Assembly: GCF_025677645.1 (NCBI RefSeq)
Contig: NZ_CP106879.1
Coordinates: 1,674,001-1,738,000, forward strand
Length of the DNA stretch: 64,000 bases
Reading direction: 5' to 3'
Source of the DNA: Curtobacterium poinsettiae
Lineage (GTDB): Bacteria; Actinomycetota; Actinomycetes; Actinomycetales; Microbacteriaceae
Both the position numbers and the translations under genes were made by a program. Below the pieces are notes generated by a model. That model did not search any database, was not told where the DNA came from, and saw nothing but the letters and a program-made list of their open reading frames with translations. Positions 42,443-51,445 of the stretch are shown piece after piece. Position 1 is the stretch's first letter, and each line of letters begins with the position of its first letter.

Positions 42443-43528
42443 TCAGGGCAGCGGCCGCTCGCCCACCCGCACCTGCTGCGCCATCGCCCGCAGGTGCTCC
42501 TCGCCCGGGGTCGACTCGGCGTCCTCGTCCTCGGCCACCCGCGCGGCCTCGGTCCGGACGTGCTGCGCGGCCGCGATGTCCTGGTCTCGCCACCGCGCGA
42601 GCGTGAAGTTCCGCGTGACGTCCCGCAGCGGCAGCCGGATCGACTCGTCCGCCTCGATGCCGGCGAGCAGCTGCCGCATCCGGATCACCTCGGAGTCGAG
42701 CTCTCCGCCGACCACGAGCACGAAGTTCGAGATGTACAGGTACACGAGCAGCAGGATCGCGCCACCGAGCCACCCGTAGGCGCGGTTCCCGCCGCCGAGG
42801 GTCTCCACGTAGAGCGCGAACCCCACCGTGGCGATGGCCCAGGTCACGATCGCGAACGCGGCACCGGCCGACACCCACCGCAGCTGCGGGGTCTTCACGT
42901 TCGGCGTCGCGTAGTAGAGCACCGCCACCATGACGACGAGGTCGGCCGCGAGCACCGGCCACTTCACGACGTTCCACACGTCGTCGATCCACGGCGCCCA
43001 CCCGAGCTGTCGGATGACGGCCTCGGAGATCGTCGGCGTGCCGAGCAGGATGACGATGGCGACGGCGCCGCCGACCATGACGAGCAGCGTGACGAGGAGC
43101 ATCATGCTGCGGAACTTCCAGATCCGTCGGCCCTCCTCGACCTCGTAGGCGGTGTTCATCGCCCGTCCGAAGGCCGTCGCGTAGCCGGACAGCGACCAGA
43201 GCGTCAGCGCGACACCGATCGTGAACCCGAGCCACGGGTTGTCCAGGGTCAGCAGCTGCCGGAGCGGCCCCTCGAGGTGCTCGGCGGTCTCCGGCCGGAC
43301 GATGAACCCGAGGACCTCCACGATGTCGGTCAGGCTGTCCCCCTTGCGGTCGACGATGGACAGCGCCGACACGACCGCCAGCGCGGTCGGGAACACCGTC
43401 AGCAGCGCGAAGAACGTCAGCGACGCGGCCGCGTCGACGACGCGGTGCCGGATGACCGAGTGGTAGGTGCGCCGGACGACGGCGCGGACTCCCGTCCGCT
43501 GGAGGTCGCGCGATGCGCTGTCCGGCAT
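42443..43528 (-). CDS. YihY/BrkB family membrane protein
   Basis: About 361 residues with six membrane segments, the first starting near DAAASLTFFALLTVFPTALAV, then LGFTIGVALTLWSLSGYA and others up to AILLLVYLYISNFVLVVGG. The ASLTFFALLTVFPTALAV region and FGRAMNTAYEVEEGR are BrkB family features; the family is often misnamed ribonuclease BN. Function is not settled. ATG 43528 (MPDSASRDLQ) is chosen; the longer frame to 43681 runs through the palindromes. A charged cytosolic tail follows the last helix. Confidence 0.85.
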   Translation of the reverse strand: MPDSASRDLQRTGVRAVVRRTYHSVIRHRVVDAAASLTFFALLTVFPTALAVVSALSIVDRKGDSLTDIVEVLGFIVRPETAEHLEGPLRQLLTLDNPWLGFTIGVALTLWSLSGYATAFGRAMNTAYEVEEGRRIWKFRSMMLLVTLLVMVGGAVAIVILLGTPTISEAVIRQLGWAPWIDDVWNVVKWPVLAADLVVMVAVLYYATPNVKTPQLRWVSAGAAFAIVTWAIATVGFALYVETLGGGNRAYGWLGGAILLLVYLYISNFVLVVGGELDSEVIRMRQLLAGIEADESIRLPLRDVTRNFTLARWRDQDIAAAQHVRTEAARVAEDEDAESTPGEEHLRAMAQQVRVGERPLP

Positions 43529-43551
43529 GTCCCGTACGGTACCCGACACGT

Positions 43552-43595
43552 GACGGCCTGGAGGCCCGTGGCCGGCCCGCCCCGCGCCTCCCGTC
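43552..43595. repeat. R-family palindrome
   Basis: GACGG and GGAGGC (43552-43565) pair with GCCTCC and CCGTC (43586-43595). It lies directly upstream of the BrkB start, i.e. downstream of the MFS gene on the minus strand. An S element follows at 43623. Confidence 0.7.
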
Positions 43596-43622
43596 CGCCC
43601 CTTGGTCGCGTCGCGATCCCCT

Positions 43623-43692
43623 GCAAGACACCGGTGTTCACGCTCCGCACCGCGGAACGCGGGTGTTCCACGCGCGAACACCGGTGTCTTGC
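43623..43692. repeat. S-family palindrome (perfect arms)
   Basis: GCAAGACACCGGTGTTC (43623-43639) and GAACACCGGTGTCTTGC (43676-43692) are perfect 17-bp arms with a 36-base loop. It lies 22 bases after the MFS stop on the minus strand and may act as a terminator for it. The first copy at 26288 has two mismatched positions. Confidence 0.8.
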
Positions 43693-43714
43693 GGGCACGC
43701 TCGCGCCGCCGCCG

Positions 43715-45034
43715 TCAGTCGGCGTGGGGGTGCAGGGCGTCGTAGCGGCGGAAGGACGGGACCATCCGGAGGAGCAGCGCGACGAGGCCGATGATGAGCA
43801 CGCCGCCGATGACCGGCGGGTACGCGATGCCGGCCGCGACGACCAGGCCGGCGTACAGGTCACCGAGCCGCGGGCCGCCCGTGACCACGACGATGAAGAT
43901 GCCCTGCAGCCGACCGCGCATGCCGTCCGGCGACGCCGCCTGCAGGATCGTGTTCCGGAACACCGAACTGACGTTGTCCGCACCGCCGGCCATCGCCAGG
44001 AACAGCGCCGCGAGCCCGAGTGCCGGCAGGATCTCGACCCCGAACGCCTCGCCTGAGCGGCCGCCGAGCACGTGCGCCAGCGCAATGACCACGCCGAACG
44101 CCGCGATCGCGCCGCCGTACGCCGTGATGGCCCAGCCGACGGCCTCACCCTGGCGTCGGACGTGCCCGAGCGGCCCGGAGAACACGCTCGACAGCAGCGC
44201 CCCGATCGCGTACGCGGCGGTCAGGGTGCCGACGGTGATCGACCCACCGCCGATGACGAGCGCGCCGATCGCGGGGAACAGCACGCGCGGCTGCCCGAAG
44301 GTCATCGCGATGATGTCGAGCACGAACGTCATCGTGATGTTGCGCGACCGCCGCAGGAACTTCGCACCCTCGATGAGCGAGCCGAGCCCGGGCCGCAGCG
44401 CGTCGTGGTCGGCGGCCATCCGCGGCAGTGTGAACACCCCGAGGAACGCGAACGTGAACAGCACGACGTCGATCGTGTAGGTCGGCGCGAACCCGACGCT
44501 CGCGATGAGCACGCCGGCGATCGCCGGACCGACGGTGACCTGGAACCCGGACGCGATCCCGCCCAGGGCGCTCGCCGCGGGCAGCAGGTCGGTGCCGACG
44601 AGTCGCGGGACGATGGCCGAGCGGGAAGCGTTGCTGACGGTGGCGGCCACGGCGTTCACCGTCGCGAGCACGTACAGCAGTGCGACGCTGTGCAGGTCGA
44701 GCCAGGCGTGCGTGGCGATCAGAGCCACGGCGACCCACGCGACGATCGACGAGACGAGCGCGACGAGGCGTCGGTCGAAGGCGTCCGCGAGCATCCCGCC
44801 GTACAGGCCGGCGACGATCATCGGCACGAGCGCGATGACACCGACCAGGGCCACGGCGAAGGTCGAGCGGGTGATCTCGTAGACCTCGAGACCGACGGCG
44901 ACGGTGGTCATCTGGGTGCCGATGCCGGCGATCGCGGTGCCGGCCCAGAGTCGGGCGAAGGCGGGGGAGCGGCGGAGCGGGGTGAGGTCGGCGAGCAGGC
45001 GGCGGCGCGGCGGTGCGGGAGTCGATGGTGTCAC
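43715..45034 (-). CDS. MFS transporter
   Basis: A 439-residue major facilitator protein with about 12 helices. The motif after helix 2 is YGGMLADAFDRRLVALVSS (MFS motif A region). The sequence LWAGTAIAGIGTQMTTVAVGLEVYEIT at the N-terminus resembles EntS/enterobactin-exporter-like MFS3 proteins. The substrate is unknown. GTG 45034 gives MTPSTPAPPRRRLLADL; a longer frame exists but overlaps the divergent FKBP gene. An S-family palindrome lies just after the stop. Confidence 0.88.
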   Translation of the reverse strand: MTPSTPAPPRRRLLADLTPLRRSPAFARLWAGTAIAGIGTQMTTVAVGLEVYEITRSTFAVALVGVIALVPMIVAGLYGGMLADAFDRRLVALVSSIVAWVAVALIATHAWLDLHSVALLYVLATVNAVAATVSNASRSAIVPRLVGTDLLPAASALGGIASGFQVTVGPAIAGVLIASVGFAPTYTIDVVLFTFAFLGVFTLPRMAADHDALRPGLGSLIEGAKFLRRSRNITMTFVLDIIAMTFGQPRVLFPAIGALVIGGGSITVGTLTAAYAIGALLSSVFSGPLGHVRRQGEAVGWAITAYGGAIAAFGVVIALAHVLGGRSGEAFGVEILPALGLAALFLAMAGGADNVSSVFRNTILQAASPDGMRGRLQGIFIVVVTGGPRLGDLYAGLVVAAGIAYPPVIGGVLIIGLVALLLRMVPSFRRYDALHPHAD

Positions 45035-45103
45035 GGTGGAACCATTCTGCGGGCTGGACGCTCGTTGCGCGTGCCCGGTGCGCGCTCTGGTTGACTGATC
45101 GGC

Positions 45104-45475
45104 ATGACTGACCTGAACAGCAAGCCCGAGTTCGACGCCCCCGAGGGCCCCGCCCCCACCGAGCTCGTCGTCACCGACATCGTCGAGGGTTCCGGCGATG
45201 AAGCGTCCGCCGGCTCGACCGTCAAGGTCCACTACGCCGGCGTCGAGTACGAGACCGGCGAGGAGTTCGACAGCTCCTGGAACCGCGGCGAGCCCATCGA
45301 CTTCCCGCTCGCGGCCCTGGTGCGCGGCTGGCAGGAGGGCATCCCCGGCATGAAGGTCGGCGGTCGTCGCAAGCTCGTCGTCCCGCCGGAGCTCGCCTAC
45401 GGCCCCGCCGGTGGTGGCCACTTCCTGTCGGGCAAGACCCTCATCTTCGTGATCGACCTGCTCGGGGTCCGCTGA
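45104..45475 (+). CDS. FKBP-type peptidyl-prolyl isomerase
   Basis: A 123-residue single FKBP domain. Conserved VKVHYAGVEYETGEEFDSSW, FPLAALVRGWQEGIPGMKVG and PPELAYGPAG sequences form the active pocket. No signal peptide, so it is cytosolic. Its stop overlaps the aldo/keto reductase start (TGATG), so the two are translated together. TTGACT lies 7 bases before the ATG; with no binding site, the mRNA may be leaderless. Confidence 0.95.
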   Translation: MTDLNSKPEFDAPEGPAPTELVVTDIVEGSGDEASAGSTVKVHYAGVEYETGEEFDSSWNRGEPIDFPLAALVRGWQEGIPGMKVGGRRKLVVPPELAYGPAGGGHFLSGKTLIFVIDLLGVR

Positions 45476-46311
45476 TGCAGGTCGGTGCCCCGACGATCGA
45501 GCTGAACGACGGCCACCGCTTCCCGGAGCTCGGCCTCGGCACCTACGGCCTGAACGGCGACGAGGGCGCTGCGGCGGTCGGCACCGCGATCGCGAGCGGC
45601 TACCGGCTGCTCGACACGGCGCTGAACTACGGCAACGAGGACGCCGTCGGCAAGGCCGTCCGCGAGTCCGAGGTGGCGCGCGAGGACCTCGTCGTCACGT
45701 CGAAGCTGCCCGGCCGGCACCACGGCTACGACGAGGCGCACCGCTCGATCGACGAGACCCTCGGCAACCTGGGGCTCGACCACGTCGACCTGTACCTGAT
45801 CCACTGGCCGAACCCGTCGGTGGACAAGTTCGTCGACACCTGGAAGGCGTTCGTCGACCTCCGCGACAGCGGCAAGGTCCGCTCGATCGGCGTCTCGAAC
45901 TTCACACCGGAACACCTGCGCCGCATCGTCGACGCCACCGGGGTCGCCCCGGCCGTCAACCAGGTGGAGCTGCACCCGTACTTCCCCCAGGCGGAACTGC
46001 GGAAGGTGCACCAGGAGCTCGGCATCGTGACCGAGAGCTGGAGCCCGCTCGCGAAGCGGTCGGAACTGCTCACCGAGCGGCCGATCGCCGACGCCGCCGC
46101 GGCACACGGTGTGGCCCCCGGCCAGGTCGTGCTGCGCTGGCACGTCCAGCTCGGTGCCGTGCCGGTGCCGAAGTCGGGCGACGCCGCCCGCCAGAAGGAG
46201 AACCTCGACGTCTTCGGCTTCGAGCTGACCGACGACGAGGTGCAGGCGATCTCCGCGCTCGAGCGCGGCCGCCTGTGGGACGGCGACCCGGACACGCACG
46301 AAGAGATGTGA
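45475..46311 (+). CDS. Aldo/keto reductase
   Basis: A 278-residue NADPH-dependent aldo/keto reductase. The catalytic tetrad is visible: Asp and Tyr in LDTALNYGNED, Lys in VVTSKLPG, His in LYLIHWPNP. The C-terminal PVPKSGDAARQKENLDVFGFEL binds NADPH. It probably belongs to the 2,5-diketo-gluconate reductase-like group; the substrate is not determined. It overlaps the FKBP stop by two bases. Confidence 0.93.
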   Translation: MQVGAPTIELNDGHRFPELGLGTYGLNGDEGAAAVGTAIASGYRLLDTALNYGNEDAVGKAVRESEVAREDLVVTSKLPGRHHGYDEAHRSIDETLGNLGLDHVDLYLIHWPNPSVDKFVDTWKAFVDLRDSGKVRSIGVSNFTPEHLRRIVDATGVAPAVNQVELHPYFPQAELRKVHQELGIVTESWSPLAKRSELLTERPIADAAAAHGVAPGQVVLRWHVQLGAVPVPKSGDAARQKENLDVFGFELTDDEVQAISALERGRLWDGDPDTHEEM

Positions 46312-46389
46312 CCCGGACGCGACCCTTCGGGGACAGCGGGGCTCCCGGTGGGCAGTACACTGGTTCCCCCTCTTCCCGAAGGGTTGCGT

Positions 46390-48633
46390 GTGTCCGAACC
46401 GACCGAGATCGACCGTGAACGCGGCTACGTCGACGGCCTCTTCCGTCGTCTCGACGAGCTGACCGCCGAGGCCGAACAGCGCCTCGCCGAGACCCGCCGA
46501 CAGGCGGTCGGCGGGAACCACCAGAGCCGCAGCGAGCGCGACGCGTACGCGCGGCTCTACGAGGACACCGTCGCGACGCTCGAACGGGTGGGGGACCGTC
46601 TGGTCTTCGGCCGGCTCGAGGTCGCCGAGCCCGACGACGCCGACGACACCTTCCGGTACATCGGCCGCGTGGGGCTGCGCGACGCCGAGCACCGCCCGCT
46701 GCTGCTCGACTGGCGCGTCCCCGGTGCCAGTGCCTTCTACCAGGCCACCGCGGCGCACCCGATGGGCATGCGGTCCCGCCGGCACCTGTCCCTGCAGGGT
46801 CGTCGGGTGGTCGGTGTCGAGGACGAGGTCTTCGACGCCTCACTCTACGACGACGAGCGCACCCACCTGCAGGGCGAGGGGGCGCTGCTCGCCGCGGTCA
46901 CCGCCGAACGCACCGGCCGGATGACCGACATCGTCGCGACGATCCAGGGCGAGCAGGACCGCATCATCCGCTCCCCGCTCGAGGGCGTGCTCATCGTGCA
47001 GGGCGGCCCCGGCACCGGCAAGACCGCCGTGGCGCTGCACCGGGCCGCCTACCTGCTCTACTCGTACCGCGAGCGCCTGCGCGGATCCGGCGTGCTCATG
47101 GTCGGCCCGTCCCCGGCGTTCCTGACGTACATCGAGCAGGTGCTCCCGTCGCTCGGCGAGACCGGTGTCGTGATGGCGTCGCTCGGGTCGCTCTACCCGA
47201 CCGTGCACGCGACGACCCACGACACCCGCAACGTCGCCGCCGTGAAGGGTGCCGCGCAGATGGCCGCACTCCTTCGGCGGGCCGTGCGCTCGCGCCAGGT
47301 CGTGCCGACCGAGTCGGTCACGCTCGACGTCGAGGGCGAGCGGCTCGTCGTCCCGCCGCAGCTCGTCGCCGACGCCATGAAGCGTGCGCAGGACCGCGGC
47401 AAGCCGCACAACGTCGCCCGCGTCACGTTCAACAAGATCGCCCTCGACGCGATGACCCGACTGCTCGCCGAGCAGCTGCGGGAGCGCGGCACCGCGGTGG
47501 ACGAGGCCGACGAGAAGGTCCTGCGCGAGGACATCCGGAGCTCGTACGACGCCCGCGTGCTGCTCAACACCGCGTGGTTGCCGCTGCCGCCCGAGAAGTT
47601 CCTCGAGGACCTGTACGCCCGGCCGAACTGGCTCGCCTCGCTCACCCCCGACTGGACCGCCGAGCGCCGCGCACTGCTGCAGCGTGCGCGCGGTACGGCC
47701 TGGACCGTCGAGGACGTCCCCCTGCTCGACGAGGCCGCCGAACTGCTCGGCCCGTTCGACCCGACCGGCGGTGCCGCCAAGCGCGCGGCGAAGGCCAGCC
47801 GGAACCGCGACATCGAGAACGCCCGACAGGCCATCGAGAACATGGGTGTCGAGGGCATCGTCAGCGCCGAGCAGGTCGCCGGCTCGTTCGCCGAGGGCGG
47901 CGACCCCCGCTCCACGGCCGAGCGTGCCGCCGACGACCGCGAGTGGACCTACGGACACATCGTCGTCGACGAGGCGCAGGAGCTCTCGCCGATGCAGTGG
48001 CGCGTGCTCGCCCGCCGCAACCCGCTGCGCTCGTTCACGATCGTCGGCGACATGGCGCAGGGTTCCTCGCCGGGTGCCGCACGCACCTGGGACGACGTCA
48101 TCGGGGCGCTCGCGCGTCGTCGACGCGGCCGTGCCCCGCAGGTGCCGCTCGACCACCGCATCGAGCAGCTCACGGTCAACTACCGCACCCCGCGATCCAT
48201 CGTCGAGGCGGCCGGGGCCTTCGCCGACAGCGCGGGCCTCACGGTCACCCGCAACGAGGCAGTGCGCGACGGCGACCCCGTCGAGCGCGTCCGCGTCGCC
48301 CGGGCCGACCTGCTCGACACCGTCGTGGCGGTCGCCGACGCCGAGCGTGCGCGGATCGGGTCCGGCACCATCGGCGTCATCGTCCCCGAGGCCCAGGTCG
48401 ACACGATCCGGCAGCGGCTCGCCCGCACCGAAGCCGACGTCCGGGGCCTCGCCTCGCCGAACGCCGGCTCGCTCACGGTGCTGACGGGTGCGGACGCCAA
48501 GGGCCTGGAGTTCGACGGTGTGCTGCTCGTCGACCCGGACGGCGTCGGCGCCGACGCCGCCCGTGCCGCCGCCGCGGTGTACGTGGCGATGACGCGTCCG
48601 ACCCGTCGTCTGACGGTCGTCGACGTCGACTGA
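46390..48633 (+). CDS. HelD-like RNA polymerase-associated ATPase
   Basis: A 747-residue UvrD/Rep-like helicase. The N-terminal coiled arm (residues about 1-180; EIDRERGYVDGLFRRLDEL, RRQAVGG) and interruption of the ATPase by long insertions are typical of HelD, which releases RNA polymerase stalled or bound to DNA. Walker A GGPGTGKTAVALHR is near residue 205, DEAQELSPMQWR near 525, VGDMAQG follows, and the C-terminal AAVYVAMTRPTRRL is motif VI. Some actinobacterial HelD (HelR) give rifampicin tolerance. GTG 46390 has AAGGG upstream. A -10-like TACACT (46356-46361) precedes it. Confidence 0.9.
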   Translation: MSEPTEIDRERGYVDGLFRRLDELTAEAEQRLAETRRQAVGGNHQSRSERDAYARLYEDTVATLERVGDRLVFGRLEVAEPDDADDTFRYIGRVGLRDAEHRPLLLDWRVPGASAFYQATAAHPMGMRSRRHLSLQGRRVVGVEDEVFDASLYDDERTHLQGEGALLAAVTAERTGRMTDIVATIQGEQDRIIRSPLEGVLIVQGGPGTGKTAVALHRAAYLLYSYRERLRGSGVLMVGPSPAFLTYIEQVLPSLGETGVVMASLGSLYPTVHATTHDTRNVAAVKGAAQMAALLRRAVRSRQVVPTESVTLDVEGERLVVPPQLVADAMKRAQDRGKPHNVARVTFNKIALDAMTRLLAEQLRERGTAVDEADEKVLREDIRSSYDARVLLNTAWLPLPPEKFLEDLYARPNWLASLTPDWTAERRALLQRARGTAWTVEDVPLLDEAAELLGPFDPTGGAAKRAAKASRNRDIENARQAIENMGVEGIVSAEQVAGSFAEGGDPRSTAERAADDREWTYGHIVVDEAQELSPMQWRVLARRNPLRSFTIVGDMAQGSSPGAARTWDDVIGALARRRRGRAPQVPLDHRIEQLTVNYRTPRSIVEAAGAFADSAGLTVTRNEAVRDGDPVERVRVARADLLDTVVAVADAERARIGSGTIGVIVPEAQVDTIRQRLARTEADVRGLASPNAGSLTVLTGADAKGLEFDGVLLVDPDGVGADAARAAAAVYVAMTRPTRRLTVVDVD

Positions 48634-48655
48634 CGGTCGCGTCCCCGCGCACTTC

Positions 48656-48706
48656 GTGAGCAGGAACGGACGGGTCCGTCGGTCCCACGCGACCGTTCCT
48701 GCGCAC
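48656..48706. repeat. P-family palindrome, diverged copy
   Basis: GTGAGCAGGAACGG at the left pairs with CCGTTCCTGCGCAC at the right with a mismatch; the middle is less complete. It lies 22 bases after the HelD stop, with an R element next to it. Confidence 0.6.
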
Positions 48707-48739
48707 GGCGGTGGGCGGTGGCGTCACCGCGGGGCGGAC

Positions 48740-48773
48740 GGGAGGCCCGGTGCGCGCCCGCCACGGGCCTCCC
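48740..48773. repeat. R-family palindrome
   Basis: GGGAGGCCCG (48740-48749) and CGGGCCTCCC (48764-48773), perfect 10-bp arms. It is 3 bases from the emfourin stop codon, between convergent helD-like and emfourin genes. Confidence 0.75.
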
Positions 48774-48776
48774 GGC

Positions 48777-49046
48777 TCAGGTCGGGTCGCCCTCGGACCG
48801 CACCCGCGCGACCAGGTCCGCCCACGGCCCATCGAGGCGGCGACCCGGGATCGTCACGGTGGTGCGTTCGACGGTGATCGTCCAGCTGAAGTCGTCGGGG
48901 ACGGGCGCTGCCGTCGGCGCCGGGGTGCGCTGCAGCGCGTCGAGGACGTCGGACCACGCCGTGGGGTCGCTGCTCGTGTCGGTGTCGACCCGCCAGCGCC
49001 GTGTGGTGCCGGCGAAGCCCCCGGAGCGGCGGACCTCGATGCGCAT
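48777..49046 (-). CDS. Emfourin-like protealysin inhibitor
   Basis: An 89-residue protein starting MRIEVRRSGGFAGTTRR, with WSDVLDALQRTPAPT and TVERTTVTIPGRRLDG. This is the emfourin pattern as I know it, and the gene is directly downstream of an M4 protease with a protealysin-like N-terminus, the usual partner. Emfourin binds and inhibits protealysin-like proteases in the cytosol. A gap of 29 bases separates it from the protease stop, on the same strand. Confidence 0.8.
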   Translation of the reverse strand: MRIEVRRSGGFAGTTRRWRVDTDTSSDPTAWSDVLDALQRTPAPTAAPVPDDFSWTITVERTTVTIPGRRLDGPWADLVARVRSEGDPT

Positions 49047-49075
49047 GCCCTCGACGCTACGCCCGGGTGGCGCGA

Positions 49076-50125
49076 TCAGTCGAGCACGCCCACCCGCTGC
49101 CAGGCCTGACGGACCGCGGTCTGCTCGGCGGATCCGTCCCCGAATCGTCGCCCGGCCGCGTCGACGGTGACGGTCGCGAAGCCCGCGAAGTCGATCGAGG
49201 CGGTCACCTCGGGCGACGTCAGGGCGTCCCACCACACGGCGCCGGCGCCCAGCCACGCGGGGCCGCCGATGGCCGTGGCGGCCAGGAAGAAGGCGTGGTT
49301 CGGGATGCCGGAGTTCGTGTGGACCCCGCCGGCGTCGTCGGTGGTGACGACGAAGCCGGCCATGGTCGCCGGCTGCGGGTCCTTCCCGAGCACCGGGTCG
49401 TCGTACGCGGTGCCGGGAGCCCGCATCGACCGCAGCGCGTCGCCCTGCACGGCGTCGGTGAACAGCCCCTCGCCGATGAGCCAGCTCGCCTGCTCCGCCG
49501 TCTGACCGGCGGCGTACTGGGCGACCAGGGAGCCGAAGACGTCGCTGATCGACTCGTTGAGGGCGCCCGACTGGCCCTGGTAGGTCAGGTCGGCGGTGTA
49601 CTGCGTGACGCCGTGCGCGAGCTCGTGGCCGATGACGTCGAGCGCGACGGTGAAGCGGCGGAAGACCTCGTCGTCACCGTCGCCGAACACCATCCGGCTG
49701 CCGTCCCAGTAGGCGTTGTCGTACTCCTGGCCGTAGTGCACGGTCGCGTCGAGGGGGAGGCCGGCGCCGTCGATCGACACCCGGTCGAACACCTGGAGCC
49801 AGAAGGCGTGCGTGGCGCCGAGGCCCGCGTAGGCCTCGTCGACCGCGGCGTCGCCGGAGTCGGCGTCGCCCTCGCGACGGACGACGGTGCCGGGCAGCGT
49901 CGTGGTGCCGTGCGCGTCGGTGATCGTCCGCTGCGGGGAGCGGTCCACGGCACCGCTGACGCCGCGCGGTGCGACCAGGTGCTCGTGCTTCGGCGCCTGC
50001 ACGGCGTCGAGCGAGGCCAGCGCGGTGCGTGCCGCGGAGGCCGCCCGAGGGAACGCCTGGGCATCGGCGACGGCGCGGAGCAGGTAGGGCGGGACGACGG
50101 AGCGGATGCGGTCGGTCGCGGTCAT
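49076..50125 (-). CDS. M4 family metallopeptidase (protealysin-like)
   Basis: A 349-residue zinc peptidase. The zinc motif HELAH lies in VIGHELAHGVTQY, with the downstream ALNESISDVFGS (third ligand Glu) and VHTNSGIPNHAFFLAA substrate region. The N-terminus VVPPYLLRAV matches the PPYxL propeptide type of protealysin, so it is probably made as a short-propeptide precursor and acts inside the cell or is released without a signal peptide. ATG 50125 is used; the frame extends to 50758 through the GH6 gene. The emfourin gene follows. Confidence 0.92.
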   Translation of the reverse strand: MTATDRIRSVVPPYLLRAVADAQAFPRAASAARTALASLDAVQAPKHEHLVAPRGVSGAVDRSPQRTITDAHGTTTLPGTVVRREGDADSGDAAVDEAYAGLGATHAFWLQVFDRVSIDGAGLPLDATVHYGQEYDNAYWDGSRMVFGDGDDEVFRRFTVALDVIGHELAHGVTQYTADLTYQGQSGALNESISDVFGSLVAQYAAGQTAEQASWLIGEGLFTDAVQGDALRSMRAPGTAYDDPVLGKDPQPATMAGFVVTTDDAGGVHTNSGIPNHAFFLAATAIGGPAWLGAGAVWWDALTSPEVTASIDFAGFATVTVDAAGRRFGDGSAEQTAVRQAWQRVGVLD

Positions 50126-50184
50126 GCGGACATGCAACCACCGGGCACCGACACGGCCCCGCGTGGGCTGTCGGCCGGCGGTCG

Positions 50185-51261
50185 TCAGTCGCGCTTGCGG
50201 TGCTCGACGAGGGCCAGCGCGTACGACTCCCACCACTGGCCGGCCGCGGGGCCGCCGTTGCAGGTGCCGTCGCTGAGCCCGGGTGTCTTCACCCAGAGCA
50301 GCGCGTCGAGCCGGGTGGTGCCGCCGGTGACGTGCGGCTCCTGGCCGAGGCCGGCGCCCTCGGGGTTGCACCAGGTTCCCCGCCACCCCTGCCCGTTGCG
50401 GGAGACGTCGATGACGAAGTGCGGGTCGCCGCCGATCGCGTCGGCGAGCTCGTCGGCGTACGCGCGCTCCTGGTCGACGCGGTAGAAGTTCGAGACGTTC
50501 GTGAAGAACCCCTGCACCTCGTCGACGCCGGCCTGCCGCAGCCAGTCCGCCATGGTGGCGGTCGGCACACGGTTCTCGTTGCCGCCGTCCAGGTACACGG
50601 TGAGCCCGTGGCCGGTCAGCGCGTCGACGGCCTTCCGCAGCAGGGGCAGGCGTTCGTCGCGCAGCCGCTCGCAGTTCTGGATCTGGGCGATCGAGTCGGG
50701 TTCGACGAGCACGACGGCGTGCGAACCGGCCATCGCTCGGACGGCGGAACGGACCCACGGCAGGTAGGCGTCGTCCTCGGTGCCGCCCTTCGAGTAGCTG
50801 CCGCAGTCGCGGTCCGGGATGTTGTAGAGGACGAACACGGGGGTGGCGCCGCGTTCTTCGGCCGTGCCGACCACCGACCGGATCGTCGAGCGGGTCTCGG
50901 CCCGCGAGGTGTTCGTCAGCCAGGTCGCGATCGGCTGGTCCGCGATCACGGCGATCTGCTCGGCGGTCCGGGTGTCACCGTCGGCTCGGGCCTGGCGCTC
51001 GCGGATGCCGGCCTGGTTCACCGCGGTCGGCTGGCGCGCGAGCCCGCCCGGGAACGCCTCGGCCACGGACTTCCGCTCGGCGACGGGACGCCCGCTCGGG
51101 GTGCCCTCGCCGTCCGGCCGGCCGCCGTTCCACGGGCCGACGACGACGAGCGTCGTGACGACCGCGGCGACGACGACGGCCCCAGCGGCGATCCACCCCC
51201 ACTGCCGCAGGCCGCTCGCGCGGGGACGGCGTCCGGTGCTGGGTGCCTCGTGCTCCGGCAT
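50185..51261 (-). CDS. Membrane-anchored glycoside hydrolase family 6 protein
   Basis: A 358-residue GH6 enzyme (endoglucanase/cellobiohydrolase family). After a charged cytosolic start, one transmembrane helix (GWIAAGAVVVAAVVTTLVVVG, about 21-41) anchors it or acts as a signal. The GH6 domain has IPDRDCGSYSKGG (catalytic Asp), VLVEPDSIAQ, YLDGGNENRV, IDVSRNGQGWRG and LLWVKTPGLSDGTC. No carbohydrate-binding module is present. ATG 51261 has AGGAG upstream. It would cut beta-1,4-glucans at the cell surface or outside. Confidence 0.93.
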   Translation of the reverse strand: MPEHEAPSTGRRPRASGLRQWGWIAAGAVVVAAVVTTLVVVGPWNGGRPDGEGTPSGRPVAERKSVAEAFPGGLARQPTAVNQAGIRERQARADGDTRTAEQIAVIADQPIATWLTNTSRAETRSTIRSVVGTAEERGATPVFVLYNIPDRDCGSYSKGGTEDDAYLPWVRSAVRAMAGSHAVVLVEPDSIAQIQNCERLRDERLPLLRKAVDALTGHGLTVYLDGGNENRVPTATMADWLRQAGVDEVQGFFTNVSNFYRVDQERAYADELADAIGGDPHFVIDVSRNGQGWRGTWCNPEGAGLGQEPHVTGGTTRLDALLWVKTPGLSDGTCNGGPAAGQWWESYALALVEHRKRD

Positions 51262-51445
51262 GCTGCGGTGCTCCTGATCTGCCCGTGCGGTGTCGGGGGG
51301 GTGCGGACGCCGAGCGCGCCCGGACCCATGCTGACAGGTGCGGGGGAGTCCTGACCAGGGCCGGTCCGTGATCACCCAGGCGTCGTGCCGGTGGCTGACA
51401 GGAGCGCTCCAGCGACCGCGCAGGACCGTGCAGCACACTGTGCGG

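Noticed and set aside
43428..43527. Upstream region of BrkB as a promoter
   Set aside because: This is coding sequence of the gene itself; no -10 or -35 was convincing there.
42443..43681. Longer start for the BrkB-like protein
   Set aside because: The extra 51 residues are translation of the R and S palindromes; the family starts near the first helix.
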